64,000 nt of DNA, from positions 40,310-104,309 of the forward strand of contig JAJYDE010000011.1 of assembly GCA_021777755.1 (NCBI GenBank). Reading direction: 5' to 3'. A program made the translations under genes and the position numbers. The notes beneath the pieces are model-generated. The model had not been told where the DNA came from. It made no database searches and was given only the letters and a program-made list of their open reading frames with translations. The DNA comes from Deltaproteobacteria bacterium. GTDB lineage: Bacteria; Desulfobacterota; Syntrophobacteria; Syntrophobacterales; Syntrophobacteraceae. This document shows, piece after piece, positions 18,640 to 28,344 of the stretch; position 1 is the first letter of the stretch, and each line of letters starts with the position of its first letter.

Positions 18640-19860
18640 TCAGCTTACGACGACGCGATCCTTACCCTTATTTTTCGCTTCATAGAGCGCCGAATCGGCC
18701 CGGGCGATGATTTGCTCGGGGCCCGAGTCGCCGTTTTCCACCTGGGTAAGGCCCAAGCTTACCGAAAGGTGAATTTCGGAATCCCTGTAGATGAAGGAAG
18801 TTTTGGAAATTGCGGTTGCGAGCTTGTTGGCAACGATTCGGCCGGAGATGATCCCCGTGTTGGAAAGCAGCACGACGAACTCGTCGCCGCCGTAGCGGGC
18901 TATGAGATCGCGATCACGCAATACCTGCCTCATTCGGGTGACAAGCCCCTGCAAACATTTGTCGCCCACCGGATGACCGAAGGTATCGTTTACGACCTTG
19001 AAATCGTCGATATCGAGGAAAATGAGGGAAAACAAAATGTTGTCGCGCTTGTACTTTTTTATGTCGCGTTTGATATAGCGCTCCATGATTCTGCGGTTTG
19101 CTATACCGGTAAGGGGGTCGATGAGGGCTTCGTGCTCGAGGTGGATTTGTCTTTTGTGAGCCCGATCGATTTTGGATTGCAACTCCCGGATATTGCGCTG
19201 TAAATCATTTAAAGTAGCCTCAAAGCTTTCCTTCCTTAGCCTGTCTTCCTTTTTTTTAGCATGGATGGCCGAATGGATATTTTCGAGCCGTGTGTGGAGA
19301 ACCTCTCTAACCTGGGCGAGGTCCTGGATGGTTGCGGCGTCTTGAAGTCCGGCTATTTCGGACTCGATGAGGCTTGTAAAGTCGGCGTTTTCACGATCCG
19401 CGCCCGCGGCGCCTTCGATCAGGCCGCAGCATGCGGCTTCGATGCGGGCGAGTTTGGAGCCGAGTTCGAGCAACAGTTTTACAAAAGACTCTTTTTCGGC
19501 GCGGGAATAAAGAGCCCAATCGGTAAGCAGTGCGGTGATTTTTTCGAGCAGGGGGTGGAGTTGGTCGAGACTGTCGGCGGCTTCGAGTGCCCGAGTAAGC
19601 AGCAGAGCTTTTTCTTTGTGCTCGCAGTTGAAAAAGCGATTGAACTGATCGAGGATTTTGATAGAGCCGGATCGAAATTCCCGAAGGTGCTCCCGGGAGG
19701 CAAGCGTGTTCAAAACTCCGGTTTTGCCCGAAAGGGCCTGAATGAGCCTGGAGGAGGAAATGGACTGCCTGTTTGCGGAAAAGCTCTTTAGCTCATCGAT
19801 TAGCATCTCGCAAAACGCATCTAGTTCCAGTTGCTTTTCGTCGGGGTTCACGCAGCCCAT
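18640..19860 (-). CDS. Diguanylate cyclase (GGDEF domain)
   Basis: A 406-residue soluble protein. Residues 1 to about 235 are helical with no membrane segment or recognised sensor fold, then a coiled coil (LQRNIRELQSKIDRAHKRQI) leads into a GGDEF domain. The catalytic GGDEF is at 324-328 and an inhibitory-site R-x-x-D (R315 to D318) lies five residues before it, so it should make cyclic di-GMP and be product-inhibited. It starts 42 nt downstream of the pilX-like gene on the same strand and is probably in the pilus operon. The link suggests signal output from PilY1 or the pilus, as known for PilY1 and a diguanylate cyclase in Pseudomonas. Confidence 0.9.
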   Translation of the reverse strand: MGCVNPDEKQLELDAFCEMLIDELKSFSANRQSISSSRLIQALSGKTGVLNTLASREHLREFRSGSIKILDQFNRFFNCEHKEKALLLTRALEAADSLDQLHPLLEKITALLTDWALYSRAEKESFVKLLLELGSKLARIEAACCGLIEGAAGADRENADFTSLIESEIAGLQDAATIQDLAQVREVLHTRLENIHSAIHAKKKEDRLRKESFEATLNDLQRNIRELQSKIDRAHKRQIHLEHEALIDPLTGIANRRIMERYIKRDIKKYKRDNILFSLIFLDIDDFKVVNDTFGHPVGDKCLQGLVTRMRQVLRDRDLIARYGGDEFVVLLSNTGIISGRIVANKLATAISKTSFIYRDSEIHLSVSLGLTQVENGDSGPEQIIARADSALYEAKNKGKDRVVVS

Positions 19861-19902
19861 AGTCTAGCTCCGAGTGAGTTGGTGAGAAGAGGAAATAAGT
19901 CG

Positions 19903-20535
19903 CTATTTGGGGTAACGATAAATGAACTGCACCTGGGCCATATTGCCAGAGGAACTGCGCGCCAGGCTGACGACGGTGTAGTAATAGCAGCCGCTAGACG
20001 AGTAGCAAGGGTCTGTGGGCGAAGTCGGCGCGGAGCTCACGAAGGTGTTTACGAGCTTGACGTAGACGTTGTAACTTCCAAGCTGAAGGGTCAAGTCGGG
20101 AAAATTTTGGATATCGGCGCTGTCGGTGGCCGTGGCGGTCGGAGGTGTGCTGGTCATGCTGCCGCATGCGCTGCTGCTCCAATTTGCCACGTTGGACCAG
20201 TTTGTACCGGTGGTAGAAGTGGTGGGGTTGAACAGTTTGAGGTAAATGCACGGGTTCTGGGCAGTGCCTTGCAGTGTGCCGAAACCGGCAGGGCTGGCGC
20301 AGGGCGTGGTAGAGCCGGAGGGATTGGCGTTAATGCATAGTTGGGTGTTGTAAATGAAGGCGTCCGCGCCGGCCTTTGCGCCGTCTAGGGCGGTGGAATA
20401 ACCATTTTCGATGCCGGTGAGTTTGGCCTGGCGGGTCGTGAGTTGGAGCAGGATGGCCACTACGGCGAAGCCAAGCGCCAGCAGCAGCATTGTGGTGATA
20501 AGCGCCAGTCCCTTTTCGTTAATCGGGGTTTTCAT
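19903..20535 (-). CDS. PilX-like minor pilus assembly protein
   Basis: 210 residues starting MKTPINEKGLALITTMLLLA, an N-terminal hydrophobic helix of PilX type (G-L-A-L at the usual G-F-T-L position). The remainder is Ser/Thr/Pro-rich and has paired cysteines (CINANPSGSTTPC) and CYSSSGCYYYTVVSLA near the end. In the type IV pilus family PilX helps the priming complex with FimU, PilV, PilW, PilE and PilY1. It lies 12 nt after pilW. Confidence 0.82.
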   Translation of the reverse strand: MKTPINEKGLALITTMLLLALGFAVVAILLQLTTRQAKLTGIENGYSTALDGAKAGADAFIYNTQLCINANPSGSTTPCASPAGFGTLQGTAQNPCIYLKLFNPTTSTTGTNWSNVANWSSSACGSMTSTPPTATATDSADIQNFPDLTLQLGSYNVYVKLVNTFVSSAPTSPTDPCYSSSGCYYYTVVSLARSSSGNMAQVQFIYRYPK

Positions 20536-20547
20536 ATTCGAGCTTCT

Positions 20548-21840
20548 TCACCTTATTGTGTTGGGCGGCAGGCCAAGCAGATTCATGGGCTTAGCGTCTA
20601 TTTCCATGATTTTCCAGCGATATTGGGTTGCAGCACCGGTCGGCTGGAATCCGGGGGCGTTCAGTTGTGGCGCGTTTGAGGTGGTCGAGTCGGCAAGTTG
20701 GGCCGTGCTGAACTGCATGAAGTTGGAGCCCGTCAGCAGGTATTGGGACGAATCCAAGCTGCTGGCGATCTGCTGGTCCCCCAGGTTGAAGTACCCCTTG
20801 GAGGTAAAATCGCCCGTTGCGCTGACTTTCCCGCGCCCTTCCTGATAGAGGATGAACACCCTTATCTCGCGTAGATACTGCTGAATTTGGGTAATGGTCA
20901 TGGGCGTGGTCGCGTTGCCTCCGAAGTGTTCCGTACCCAGGTCCTTTTGCCAAATTACGGCGCTACCGGAAACCGGCACGACCCCGAAAGCCACCTGGAA
21001 GTCTTCGACGCAATTTACAAGGGGCGATCTCACCAGCGTGCCGTCCGTTTGGCTTATGTAGGAGCGATAGAGCACGTATGTGCCTTGGGCGCAGTAGGAT
21101 GGTATGGTGGGGACTCCGTTTGTGACGGGGCTGTTGTCGAGGTAGTAATCGACCCTGTTGAAGGGCATTCTGTCCCCATGGTTTCCCTGGTCCGGATCGA
21201 TCCCGTAGATGTAGAAAACCTGCTGGTTGCTGGGATTGGCGAGGGTTGAAGCGTTGGTGTAATAATCGAGATTGAATTGGAGGTTCCAATCAAGGAGCGT
21301 GCCGGTATCATCGAGAACGGTGATATTTTCGCCAGCCGCAAAAGGATTGTCCGAACTGGTCACCACGGGCGTGCCTGAGCCGGTGGAGGAATTTGTTATG
21401 GTAGACCATTTGGCGCTTGTCTGATTGATCCAGGCGGTCGTGGATTTTATCGCCAGGACCGCGGAATGGTTGCCCGTAAGGGTCACGGGGCCGGTAACGG
21501 CTCGGGCCGCACCCGGGACGAACGGCATGGGCGGGTTTGAGGGCGTATCGTTTAATAGGGACGGATTGTAGGAGGGCTTGGGTGTGTTTGCCGTATCGGC
21601 CAGCGCTTCCGAGTAGTTCTGGGTGAGCGTTACCGGCAGCCCGAACCCCGCCATTTCAATATCATAGCGGAGCACCTCAAGGCCTGTCAAATTGGCCATG
21701 TAGCTTTCGGACATGGCCCCCTGCGACTTGTAAGTCCAAAGAAGCTTGAGGTAAGCGTAGCTCGCCGCGCTGACGATCAACAGTACGATGGCCAGGCTGA
21801 CCATCAACTCCACCAGAGTCATTCCGCGCTGTGGGGGCAT
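20548..21840 (-). CDS. PilW-like minor pilin
   Basis: 430 residues. The true start is taken as the ATG at 21840, giving MPPQRGMTLVELMVSLAIVL, a prepilin peptidase site (G-M-T-L-V-E) and hydrophobic helix. Longer readings add a tail not resembling the family. The globular part is large for a minor pilin and Ser/Thr/Asn-rich. Its first 22 bases overlap the end of the pilV-like gene, implying coupled translation. Confidence 0.85.
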   Translation of the reverse strand: MPPQRGMTLVELMVSLAIVLLIVSAASYAYLKLLWTYKSQGAMSESYMANLTGLEVLRYDIEMAGFGLPVTLTQNYSEALADTANTPKPSYNPSLLNDTPSNPPMPFVPGAARAVTGPVTLTGNHSAVLAIKSTTAWINQTSAKWSTITNSSTGSGTPVVTSSDNPFAAGENITVLDDTGTLLDWNLQFNLDYYTNASTLANPSNQQVFYIYGIDPDQGNHGDRMPFNRVDYYLDNSPVTNGVPTIPSYCAQGTYVLYRSYISQTDGTLVRSPLVNCVEDFQVAFGVVPVSGSAVIWQKDLGTEHFGGNATTPMTITQIQQYLREIRVFILYQEGRGKVSATGDFTSKGYFNLGDQQIASSLDSSQYLLTGSNFMQFSTAQLADSTTSNAPQLNAPGFQPTGAATQYRWKIMEIDAKPMNLLGLPPNTIR

Positions 21841-22301
21841 TGCGCCTGCCTCACGATCGTCTGCAAGGTATAGGGAACGGCCTGAGTTCCCTTGTACTGC
21901 CATGTGACGGTAAATTTCACAAGTGAGGCCCCGCAGTTGCCCCCGCAGGAACTGGTTGGCGGCACGGCCGTAACAGTCGATGTGACGGTATAGGAGACCA
22001 GGGAATTTCTGACCTGCCTGGTTATGACGTTCTGTAAATTGTTGTAGCCGGCTACGCCGGCATAGGAGATGGACGCGACATTTCTCAATGCTTCCGACTG
22101 TTCCTGGGCAATTTTTACGGCGTCGTTTCGCATTTCCACGTTGATCCCGCAACTCAAGGCCGCCATGATCCCCACAAGAGATCCGAGAAGGCCCAAGGCG
22201 AGGATGACCAGGGCCACCATAACCTCTATCAAGGTAAAACCCCTGGTGCCTCCGTTGCTGGACGGCCAGCCTCTACTGCTGAGCTTGGCAGTTGCCCCCA
22301 T
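21819..22301 (-). CDS. PilV-like minor pilin
   Basis: 160 residues with RGFTLIEVMVALVILALGLL, a class III signal with cleavage after glycine and Glu at +5. The longer basic leader (about 20 residues) and LGLLGSLVGIMAA match PilV/GspI-type pseudopilins. It overlaps fimT by 29 nt upstream and pilW by 22 nt downstream. It probably sits in the pilus tip complex. Confidence 0.85.
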   Translation of the reverse strand: MGATAKLSSRGWPSSNGGTRGFTLIEVMVALVILALGLLGSLVGIMAALSCGINVEMRNDAVKIAQEQSEALRNVASISYAGVAGYNNLQNVITRQVRNSLVSYTVTSTVTAVPPTSSCGGNCGASLVKFTVTWQYKGTQAVPYTLQTIVRQAQCPHSAE

Positions 22302-22755
22302 GCATTTTCCCCAAAGCTATGTTGGTTAGTGAAATCGTAACGCAATCCGTTGGCGATCCGTAGTTTGAGGCCACCCAGAATGTGGCCGCGCTGTTGGGAT
22401 CAAGCAAGCCCCTGCCGTCAAAGCTTACCGTTTGCTGACCGGAAACGGCGGGCTGGGGAGTAACAGGGGGCGCGATCTCAGTTGCGTTGGGATTGAAAGT
22501 GCCGTTCGCATTGTAGCCGCCCTCCGAGATGTGATAGGCGCCCTGGGCGTCCCACCATAAGCCTGTGGGCACCTTGACGCCGTAGGCGTGAATCCGGGCG
22601 TACTGGAGATCGGAGTAAAGCTGCGCCATCTGGCCTTCGACCTTGTGCTGCTGATTCCAGGCCGAAAAAGCGGGCAAGCCCCACGTCAGCAGTAATGCCG
22701 CAAGCGAAACCACCACCATAAGTTCCACCAGCGTGAATCCGGAGCGTCCGTTCAT
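22273..22755 (-). CDS. FimT/GspH-like minor pilin
   Basis: 160 residues from the ATG at 22755: MNGRSGFTLVELMVVVSLAA, then QLYSDLQYARIHAYGVKVPT, which is the GspH/FimT alpha-beta region. The start overlaps the pilY1 stop as ATGA; an in-frame ATG at 22767 is possible. FimT-type pilins initiate the minor-pilin complex, and in some naturally competent bacteria they bind DNA. Confidence 0.85.
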   Translation of the reverse strand: MNGRSGFTLVELMVVVSLAALLLTWGLPAFSAWNQQHKVEGQMAQLYSDLQYARIHAYGVKVPTGLWWDAQGAYHISEGGYNANGTFNPNATEIAPPVTPQPAVSGQQTVSFDGRGLLDPNSAATFWVASNYGSPTDCVTISLTNIALGKMHGGNCQAQQ

Positions 22756-25700
22756 TTTTCGATCCATTGTATGATCTGCCCGCTTGTCGATCCACCCGAA
22801 GGGGGAGGCGCAGGCGGATGATCGTTCGGGGGCATTCCGGGATGCCAGGCTGTGGTCTGGCCGCTGTTGCCCGTAAAGGAACTGGAGGGCGTCACGGCGT
22901 AAATCGCCCCGGTGGAGGTTTGAAGGTATAAGACTCCGGATTCGTTCGAAATCGAGTACCCGGGACACGAGGTGTCGGTTATCGCGAGCCCCGTAGCGCA
23001 ATTGAGGCCCCACATACGGCTGCGGCCGCCGCTGCCGCAGGGATCAACCGAGGTGTCGACAGGCTCCGCGGTGGTGAAATAGACAATGTTATTGGGTGTT
23101 GCGGTGGGGTCTGTGACCATTCTTTCAGCAAGGTAGGGCGAGGTGGCTGGATCCAGATCGCGCAACCAGTATGCCTGGCTGAGGCCGGTGGTACCCGTCA
23201 AATCGCTGCAGGCGTTGTTGTTTGAAGTATTTGAAAAATTGATGTTGGTGTTACCGGACCCCTTGCCGCAATTGTTGTTGTAGGATGCGCAAAACGGGAC
23301 GCCCATGATGAAGTTGTAGCCCGAATTTCCGTTGGAGCCGTAGCTGTCGGGAGTAAAGAAGTACCTGCCGGTTCCGGCGTAAAGATACCAGTTCCCGAAG
23401 CATTGCATGGGCATCACCTGCGCCGTTATGGGGACCTGCGGAACGTTGGCGTATGTGTTGACGTCCCAGTTCCAGGCGCCCGGCGAAAGACCGTTGCCGG
23501 TCATATCGATCTTGGCAATGCCTCCCGACCAACTGCCGGTTTTCCCGTTGGGCGAGGCGGCGTATCCGAAGAAAACATAATCCGTGTAAGAGTCCGCGTT
23601 CACATCCAGGCCGTTTGTAAAAAGCCTGCCGCCAAATCCGTTCTTGGTCGTTGAGGTGTTGAAGTCATGGTAATAGACGCTGGTGAGCCCCAGGGAGGCC
23701 GGGTCCAGGGTGAGGACGAAGGCCTGCAAATCCTGGATCGAAGAGCCGTCCTGCGCATCTGTCGGGCCGGAGAGAAACATGACGAAGTATCTGTCGCCGG
23801 TCATTGCGGTGGAATCGGCCGGTTCGTGGATTACCGCCGGTCCGGACAGGGAATAACCCAGGGCGGGGTCGCTGAATTCCCACAGCAGTTTCGGATGCTC
23901 GACATCGGTAATATCGAGCGCGTAGTAGGAGGAAAGTCCGATACACTGGGCGGGGGTGTGGGCGGAAGCGGGATCGTCGTAACAGGTCCCCGGATTGGCG
24001 CAGGCCACCACCCCGCCGTTGGGGCATGTGTCAGCGGGGACGTTGGTGGGGTAGGCGGTCCCGCAGCTTCCCTTGTAACCACTCGGACACTGGTTGGTGT
24101 TATTGGAGCATGTCGATGTTCCATCGGAGAGCCCCGTGCCGTTCGGGCCGCTCAAACAGTAGTTCTCGGGCGTAAGGCCCAATGGGCCGCCAACCGAGCC
24201 CCCTCCGAATCTCAAGCCGCCGATGAGGACCTTTCGGGTTGAAGTCACGGTGGCGCCGCTCGAATTGGTCGTATTGATATTCATCGTGGTCAGATAAGGG
24301 CTGAGATCGTTATAGTAGATATGGCAACTGCTCGGATCGGTGGCCGGAACGGCCAGGCACCTGAGATAGGGGAGGACATTGCGGGGGATGAAGGCCCACA
24401 GCTCCTGGCCCATGTTTGATGTCGGTATTCCGGTCAGCTTATCGACCTCGTTGTCCGAGGGATTCAACCCTGCGGAGCTGAGGGTTCCCGTCTCGAAAGC
24501 GTGGAGCATGCCGTCATTTGCGCCCGCAAAAACGACGGTCTCTTTTTTGAGGCACTTGTCTGTGCTCGCCAATGAAGCGCAATCGGAATCCTGCCCGCAA
24601 GCCGTGCTGGTGAAGGTGGCGATCCCGCTGGTGTTAACAGATGCGCAATAGGTGTAATCCGCCTCGACCTGGGGCGAGGAGTAGATTATGTCGCCGAGCT
24701 TCCAGGTGTTTTGGACGCAAGAGGAAAGGCCGGCATTGGTGCAGTCGGCTGACGAGGCGCAGCCCGTATTGGTAGTGTTACCGGCGGAATCTTGGCAAAG
24801 CCCCACGGTCCTGCTCCTGCAACCGGTTATGTCGACGCCCCTGACGTAATTGACAAGGTTTGACAACGAGCCGCCCAGGCAGGAGTTGAGGTTCGAAGAA
24901 GCGCCTAAAGGCGAGGAGGCGGAGACAAGCTCGGGATCGGATGTGGGGTCGAAGCTTACAAGGTTGCTGCCGATGCCGCACGGGGAGGTCGCCGCGCCGG
25001 TGGATGTGCCGGGGGTGCAGATGGTTCTGTGGTTCGTGTCCGCAGGCGTTGCCCAAAGCATCTTTCCCGCTTCCCATATGGGGCTGAGATCATCCAGCCC
25101 CACCGTGTCAACATATTGGGTGGCGGCGGTGACGCTGCCGGAGCCTGCGTACCTGTAGCGGGCTATCTGAAGACCGCTCTGATCGGTGTAGAGGAAATCC
25201 AGGGATTCGTCGCCTCCGGCGCCGCCATTGGGGCCGGTTAGATCAAGGATGTCGTCGGGCTGGCCATTTGTGATGTTGTGGGTGGTATCTTCCCTTATGG
25301 TGTACTGGACGCACTGATCTCCGCTGTTAGGGCAGTCCGAAGCCTGGGTGCAGGAGGCAAGGGGGTTGTCGAAAGTGGCCAGTCCGGTGGTGGCGTCAAC
25401 GCTGGCGCAATATTGTTGGCCCAGCCCGTTGTAGAACCACCAGTCATAGAGAAAACCCGGCCAGAGCATCGTTTTGGTTGCGAAAAATTTTTGAGGGTAA
25501 AAAACGCCCTCGAACATGTTTGCGCCGGTTTGGGTCTGGGTGGACAGAACGGATATGGAACTGCCCGAGGCCACGCGGCCCAAAATGCTATTGACGATGT
25601 TTGACAAGGCGAGGTTGAGTTGGGTGGTATTGGTGGCGTAATAAGCGTGGCCGTTGTTGTCGGCTCCGCCCGCCACAGCCATCTGGTCGAGGTTGGAATT

Positions 25701-27389
25701 GGCCTCGGAGCCGATGCCGAGGACATAGGTTTGGACGGGGAAGGTGTAGTTCGTGCTCTGGTTGGCATGGACCGGGTCGCTGAAGGTCTTTTGTATGTTT
25801 GTCCAGGTATAGCCCGAGGGAAGAGCGGGAGTTACACCCGAAACGGCCGTTGGCGAGCTCAGCCCGTCGAGTTCCTCGAGTCCCGCCAGTACCTGGGGCA
25901 TTACACTCGACAGGTCTTCTGTTTGGGTCCCGTCGAGAAGCGTGTCGGGCATGCCGTCGGTAACCAGGATTATGTAATTTTTCTGGCACCGGTAGGCGAT
26001 GGGACTGCTTGGCGAGCTTGATTGGCCTTCCGGGGTGTAGGTCCCGTTAAAATATTGCAGCGCGCTTTGCAGAGCGGCGGCCGTTGGCGTATTGCCCGCG
26101 TTAACGATGTAGGAGCAGGTGTTCATGTCGCTCGCGGTGCAGGTGTTCATGTAGGTGTCGGAGGTGGGAGGATCGGTGGCCGCGGTGGCACCCAGATCGA
26201 GCATGTTGTAAACCGTGGTGTACTGGTTGCCGCTGTCGACGGGATTGACGTCGCCGATCGCAACGTTGAGATATCCCGAAGTCACGTTGTTTGAACTGAA
26301 CCATGTGTTGCCGACAGGATACTGGGGTAGCCTGCGCCCGAAATTGTAAAATCCGAGAGCGTAGTCCGAATCGGTCGGCACAACCCCTGTACGTCCGTTC
26401 CAATCGTTGGAATTATAACCGGAATTGGCGTCGCTTGTATCCGTCTTTGCCATGTACTCATCGTAGGTGCTGTAATTATTGCAGGTCGGACTGGTGCATT
26501 CTCCCGGATTATAGTTTCCGCCGGAGGAATAGTAAAACTCGACCCCCGTATTGGGAAAGTAACCAGCATCGGGCCGTTTGTAGTACGCGAGCCGGGTCCC
26601 CGTCGTTCCGTTCCATTGCGTATACGGAAAAACATATTCATTGGTTTTCGGGTAGGTATTTGCGCAATATCTGGCCCTTATGGGGTTATTGTATGCATAG
26701 TTGCCGATAATCTCATCGGGAAAGTAGTTTCCATTGGTGTCCGCGCCACCTCCGCCCGTATATTGGTACTTGGTGAAATTCATGGACCCGTCGGTGGTGC
26801 TGCCGGAGGGGACCTGGGGGCAGACCGAATCGCAGCTGGTTTCGGCGGTCGTGTTGGCGGGGTTGGTGCAATAGTCCACACAAGGCTGGATCAGGGCCGT
26901 ATCCGGCAGGCAATGGGAGTAGGGCGAAGCGCAGTCGGCATCCTGGCTGCATTTCTGCAGAGGGCTTTGGAAGACGTTTCCGTCCGAGCAGTAGTTGATC
27001 GGGCAGTAGGAATAAGGATCATAGGAGGCGAAAGGCATGCCGTTGTAAAGATACCATCGGGACGTTACACGGGAAAGAGTGAAGCTCATTATTCCGACAT
27101 TGGCCTTGGTCTCAAGGGTCTTGACGACGTTCTGAAGGGCCTGCCTGGCCTGAAGCGATTTGCTGTTGGACGCATAGGAGCCGACGGCGTTGCCGGTGAA
27201 ATCTTCATCCATGCTTTGCGAATTATCGAGAAGTATGAGAATGTTTGGCTTTACGCCGGTGGAAAGAAAGGGGGGGATGAGCGGACTTGAGCAGGGACTG
27301 ATGAAGCCGGAGGTCCCGGAGACTTTCCATGGCGAAATAAAAAACCCCAGAATGGTAATAAAAACTGCAATCCCGAATTTTCGCTTCAT
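22752..27389 (-). CDS. PilY1-like pilus tip adhesin with VWA domain
   Basis: 1545 residues with a Sec signal peptide, then a von Willebrand A-like domain whose metal site DNSQSM is at 55-60. The C-terminal half resembles the PilY1 beta-propeller (FAGANDGMLHAFE and LWEFSDPALGYS). An EF-hand-like loop DVNADSYTD at 1262-1270 matches the calcium site that controls pilus extension in Pseudomonas PilY1. Four cysteine modules of the type C-x-Q-D-x-D-C-x(5-7)-C are scattered through it. It is exported and likely surface exposed. It is the largest gene of the cluster and precedes fimT with a 4-nt overlap. Confidence 0.93.
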   Translation of the reverse strand: MKRKFGIAVFITILGFFISPWKVSGTSGFISPCSSPLIPPFLSTGVKPNILILLDNSQSMDEDFTGNAVGSYASNSKSLQARQALQNVVKTLETKANVGIMSFTLSRVTSRWYLYNGMPFASYDPYSYCPINYCSDGNVFQSPLQKCSQDADCASPYSHCLPDTALIQPCVDYCTNPANTTAETSCDSVCPQVPSGSTTDGSMNFTKYQYTGGGGADTNGNYFPDEIIGNYAYNNPIRARYCANTYPKTNEYVFPYTQWNGTTGTRLAYYKRPDAGYFPNTGVEFYYSSGGNYNPGECTSPTCNNYSTYDEYMAKTDTSDANSGYNSNDWNGRTGVVPTDSDYALGFYNFGRRLPQYPVGNTWFSSNNVTSGYLNVAIGDVNPVDSGNQYTTVYNMLDLGATAATDPPTSDTYMNTCTASDMNTCSYIVNAGNTPTAAALQSALQYFNGTYTPEGQSSSPSSPIAYRCQKNYIILVTDGMPDTLLDGTQTEDLSSVMPQVLAGLEELDGLSSPTAVSGVTPALPSGYTWTNIQKTFSDPVHANQSTNYTFPVQTYVLGIGSEANSNLDQMAVAGGADNNGHAYYATNTTQLNLALSNIVNSILGRVASGSSISVLSTQTQTGANMFEGVFYPQKFFATKTMLWPGFLYDWWFYNGLGQQYCASVDATTGLATFDNPLASCTQASDCPNSGDQCVQYTIREDTTHNITNGQPDDILDLTGPNGGAGGDESLDFLYTDQSGLQIARYRYAGSGSVTAATQYVDTVGLDDLSPIWEAGKMLWATPADTNHRTICTPGTSTGAATSPCGIGSNLVSFDPTSDPELVSASSPLGASSNLNSCLGGSLSNLVNYVRGVDITGCRSRTVGLCQDSAGNTTNTGCASSADCTNAGLSSCVQNTWKLGDIIYSSPQVEADYTYCASVNTSGIATFTSTACGQDSDCASLASTDKCLKKETVVFAGANDGMLHAFETGTLSSAGLNPSDNEVDKLTGIPTSNMGQELWAFIPRNVLPYLRCLAVPATDPSSCHIYYNDLSPYLTTMNINTTNSSGATVTSTRKVLIGGLRFGGGSVGGPLGLTPENYCLSGPNGTGLSDGTSTCSNNTNQCPSGYKGSCGTAYPTNVPADTCPNGGVVACANPGTCYDDPASAHTPAQCIGLSSYYALDITDVEHPKLLWEFSDPALGYSLSGPAVIHEPADSTAMTGDRYFVMFLSGPTDAQDGSSIQDLQAFVLTLDPASLGLTSVYYHDFNTSTTKNGFGGRLFTNGLDVNADSYTDYVFFGYAASPNGKTGSWSGGIAKIDMTGNGLSPGAWNWDVNTYANVPQVPITAQVMPMQCFGNWYLYAGTGRYFFTPDSYGSNGNSGYNFIMGVPFCASYNNNCGKGSGNTNINFSNTSNNNACSDLTGTTGLSQAYWLRDLDPATSPYLAERMVTDPTATPNNIVYFTTAEPVDTSVDPCGSGGRSRMWGLNCATGLAITDTSCPGYSISNESGVLYLQTSTGAIYAVTPSSSFTGNSGQTTAWHPGMPPNDHPPAPPPSGGSTSGQIIQWIEK

Positions 27390-27485
27390 GGCCTATTCCT
27401 TCATCAAAAACAGTCTCATTTCAGTGACAGGGGCCTATAGTTCAACCACGAGGACCGGGAACCCTCAGTTTCGGACATCTTTCAG

Positions 27486-27785
27486 TCATTTGAGGATCAC
27501 CTGCACGAGTCTGCCGTCTTCAAAATCCAACTCGGCACCGGAGATTCCCGCAGCCGAAGAATTGTTGTTGATGACCCTGGCGCCGGAAATATCGAATATA
27601 CGTCCGTCTTTGGAAAAGATTTGGCCATTGACGATCTTGATCACCGCGATATTTTCGATTTGCCTTGAAACAGGGGCAGCATTGCCTGCGGCCTTGCTGC
27701 TACTATTTACCCCCATATAGGCGCGGCAAGTAGAAAACGAGCCAAGACACAGCAGGATCACCCCGAAAAAAAAGTACTTTCTCAT
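27486..27785 (-). CDS. Small exported protein of unknown function
   Basis: 99 residues from the ATG at 27785: MRKYFFFGVILLCLGSFSTC, a signal peptide with a possible but poor lipobox (SFSTC). The mature part contains NIAVIKIVNGQIFSKDGRIF and SGAELDFEDGRLVQVILK, predicted beta-rich. GGGGAAG lies about 5 nt before the ATG. It lies between the pilin and pilY1 genes, 96 nt before pilY1. I do not recognise the family; position suggests a pilus-assembly accessory in the periplasm. Confidence 0.7.
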   Translation of the reverse strand: MRKYFFFGVILLCLGSFSTCRAYMGVNSSSKAAGNAAPVSRQIENIAVIKIVNGQIFSKDGRIFDISGARVINNNSSAAGISGAELDFEDGRLVQVILK

Positions 27786-27832
27786 GTCAACTTCCCCCCG
27801 CTTGTTCACTGCGAATGAGGCCTTCAAATATC

Positions 27833-28270
27833 TCAGTGACCGAACAGCCACACGAAAAGCGAGTAGCCCAGCGCATTGGGGTTTTGCACGGTGGGCGTGG
27901 TGCTGCTCTGGCTTATGGTCACAACATCGCTTACCCCGCTTCTTATCGTGCGCGCGGCTTGGATCGTGTAAGTATTCGCCTGGTTGGTGGGAAGCGTAAA
28001 CTTATAACCCCCGAATGTGTTCGCCGCGCTTGCGAGGGAGCAACTGTTGCCGAAGGAAGGCAGACACTGTATCGTGGCGGCGTACTGGCCGTAATCGGTG
28101 TAGTGCTCTTCCTCCTCGAGTCTTGCGGTCATGAGCATGCTTTCGGCCTGGCCTTGCTTGGTGCGGTTTACGTAGTTAATGTATGCTGGCGTGGCCACAG
28201 CGGCCAGAATGGCCACAATGGCCGTAACCACCATAAGTTCCACAAGGGTGAAACCGTTTTTGCCATCCAT
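27833..28270 (-). CDS. Type IV pilin-like protein (PilE/PilA type)
   Basis: 145 residues from the ATG at 28270: MDGKNGFTLVELMVVTAIVA, a prepilin with cleavage after GKNG, then YINYVNRTKQGQAESMLMTA and a short globular domain with two cysteines (CLPSFGNSC). AGGAG lies 8 nt before this ATG; another ATG at 28276 is closer to it. The size and EEHYTDYGQYAA region fit PilE-type (ComP_DUS/type IV) minor or major pilins. It is first in the pilus cluster, behind a sigma-54-like promoter. Confidence 0.87.
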   Translation of the reverse strand: MDGKNGFTLVELMVVTAIVAILAAVATPAYINYVNRTKQGQAESMLMTARLEEEEHYTDYGQYAATIQCLPSFGNSCSLASAANTFGGYKFTLPTNQANTYTIQAARTIRSGVSDVVTISQSSTTPTVQNPNALGYSLFVWLFGH

Positions 28271-28344
28271 ATGCATAGCTCCTCCCCGCGGCCCCGGTCA
28301 CGGCCGATCCTTCCGACTGATACGGTTGATTTTTCAAGTAAAGA

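Noticed and set aside
20548..22152. Longer PilW reading of 534 residues
   Set aside because: The added N-terminal 104 residues lie over the pilV-like gene and precede the prepilin cleavage motif, which must be close to the N-terminus.
22273..23013. Longer FimT reading of 246 residues
   Set aside because: The extra 86 residues overlap pilY1 coding sequence and would bury the prepilin leader.
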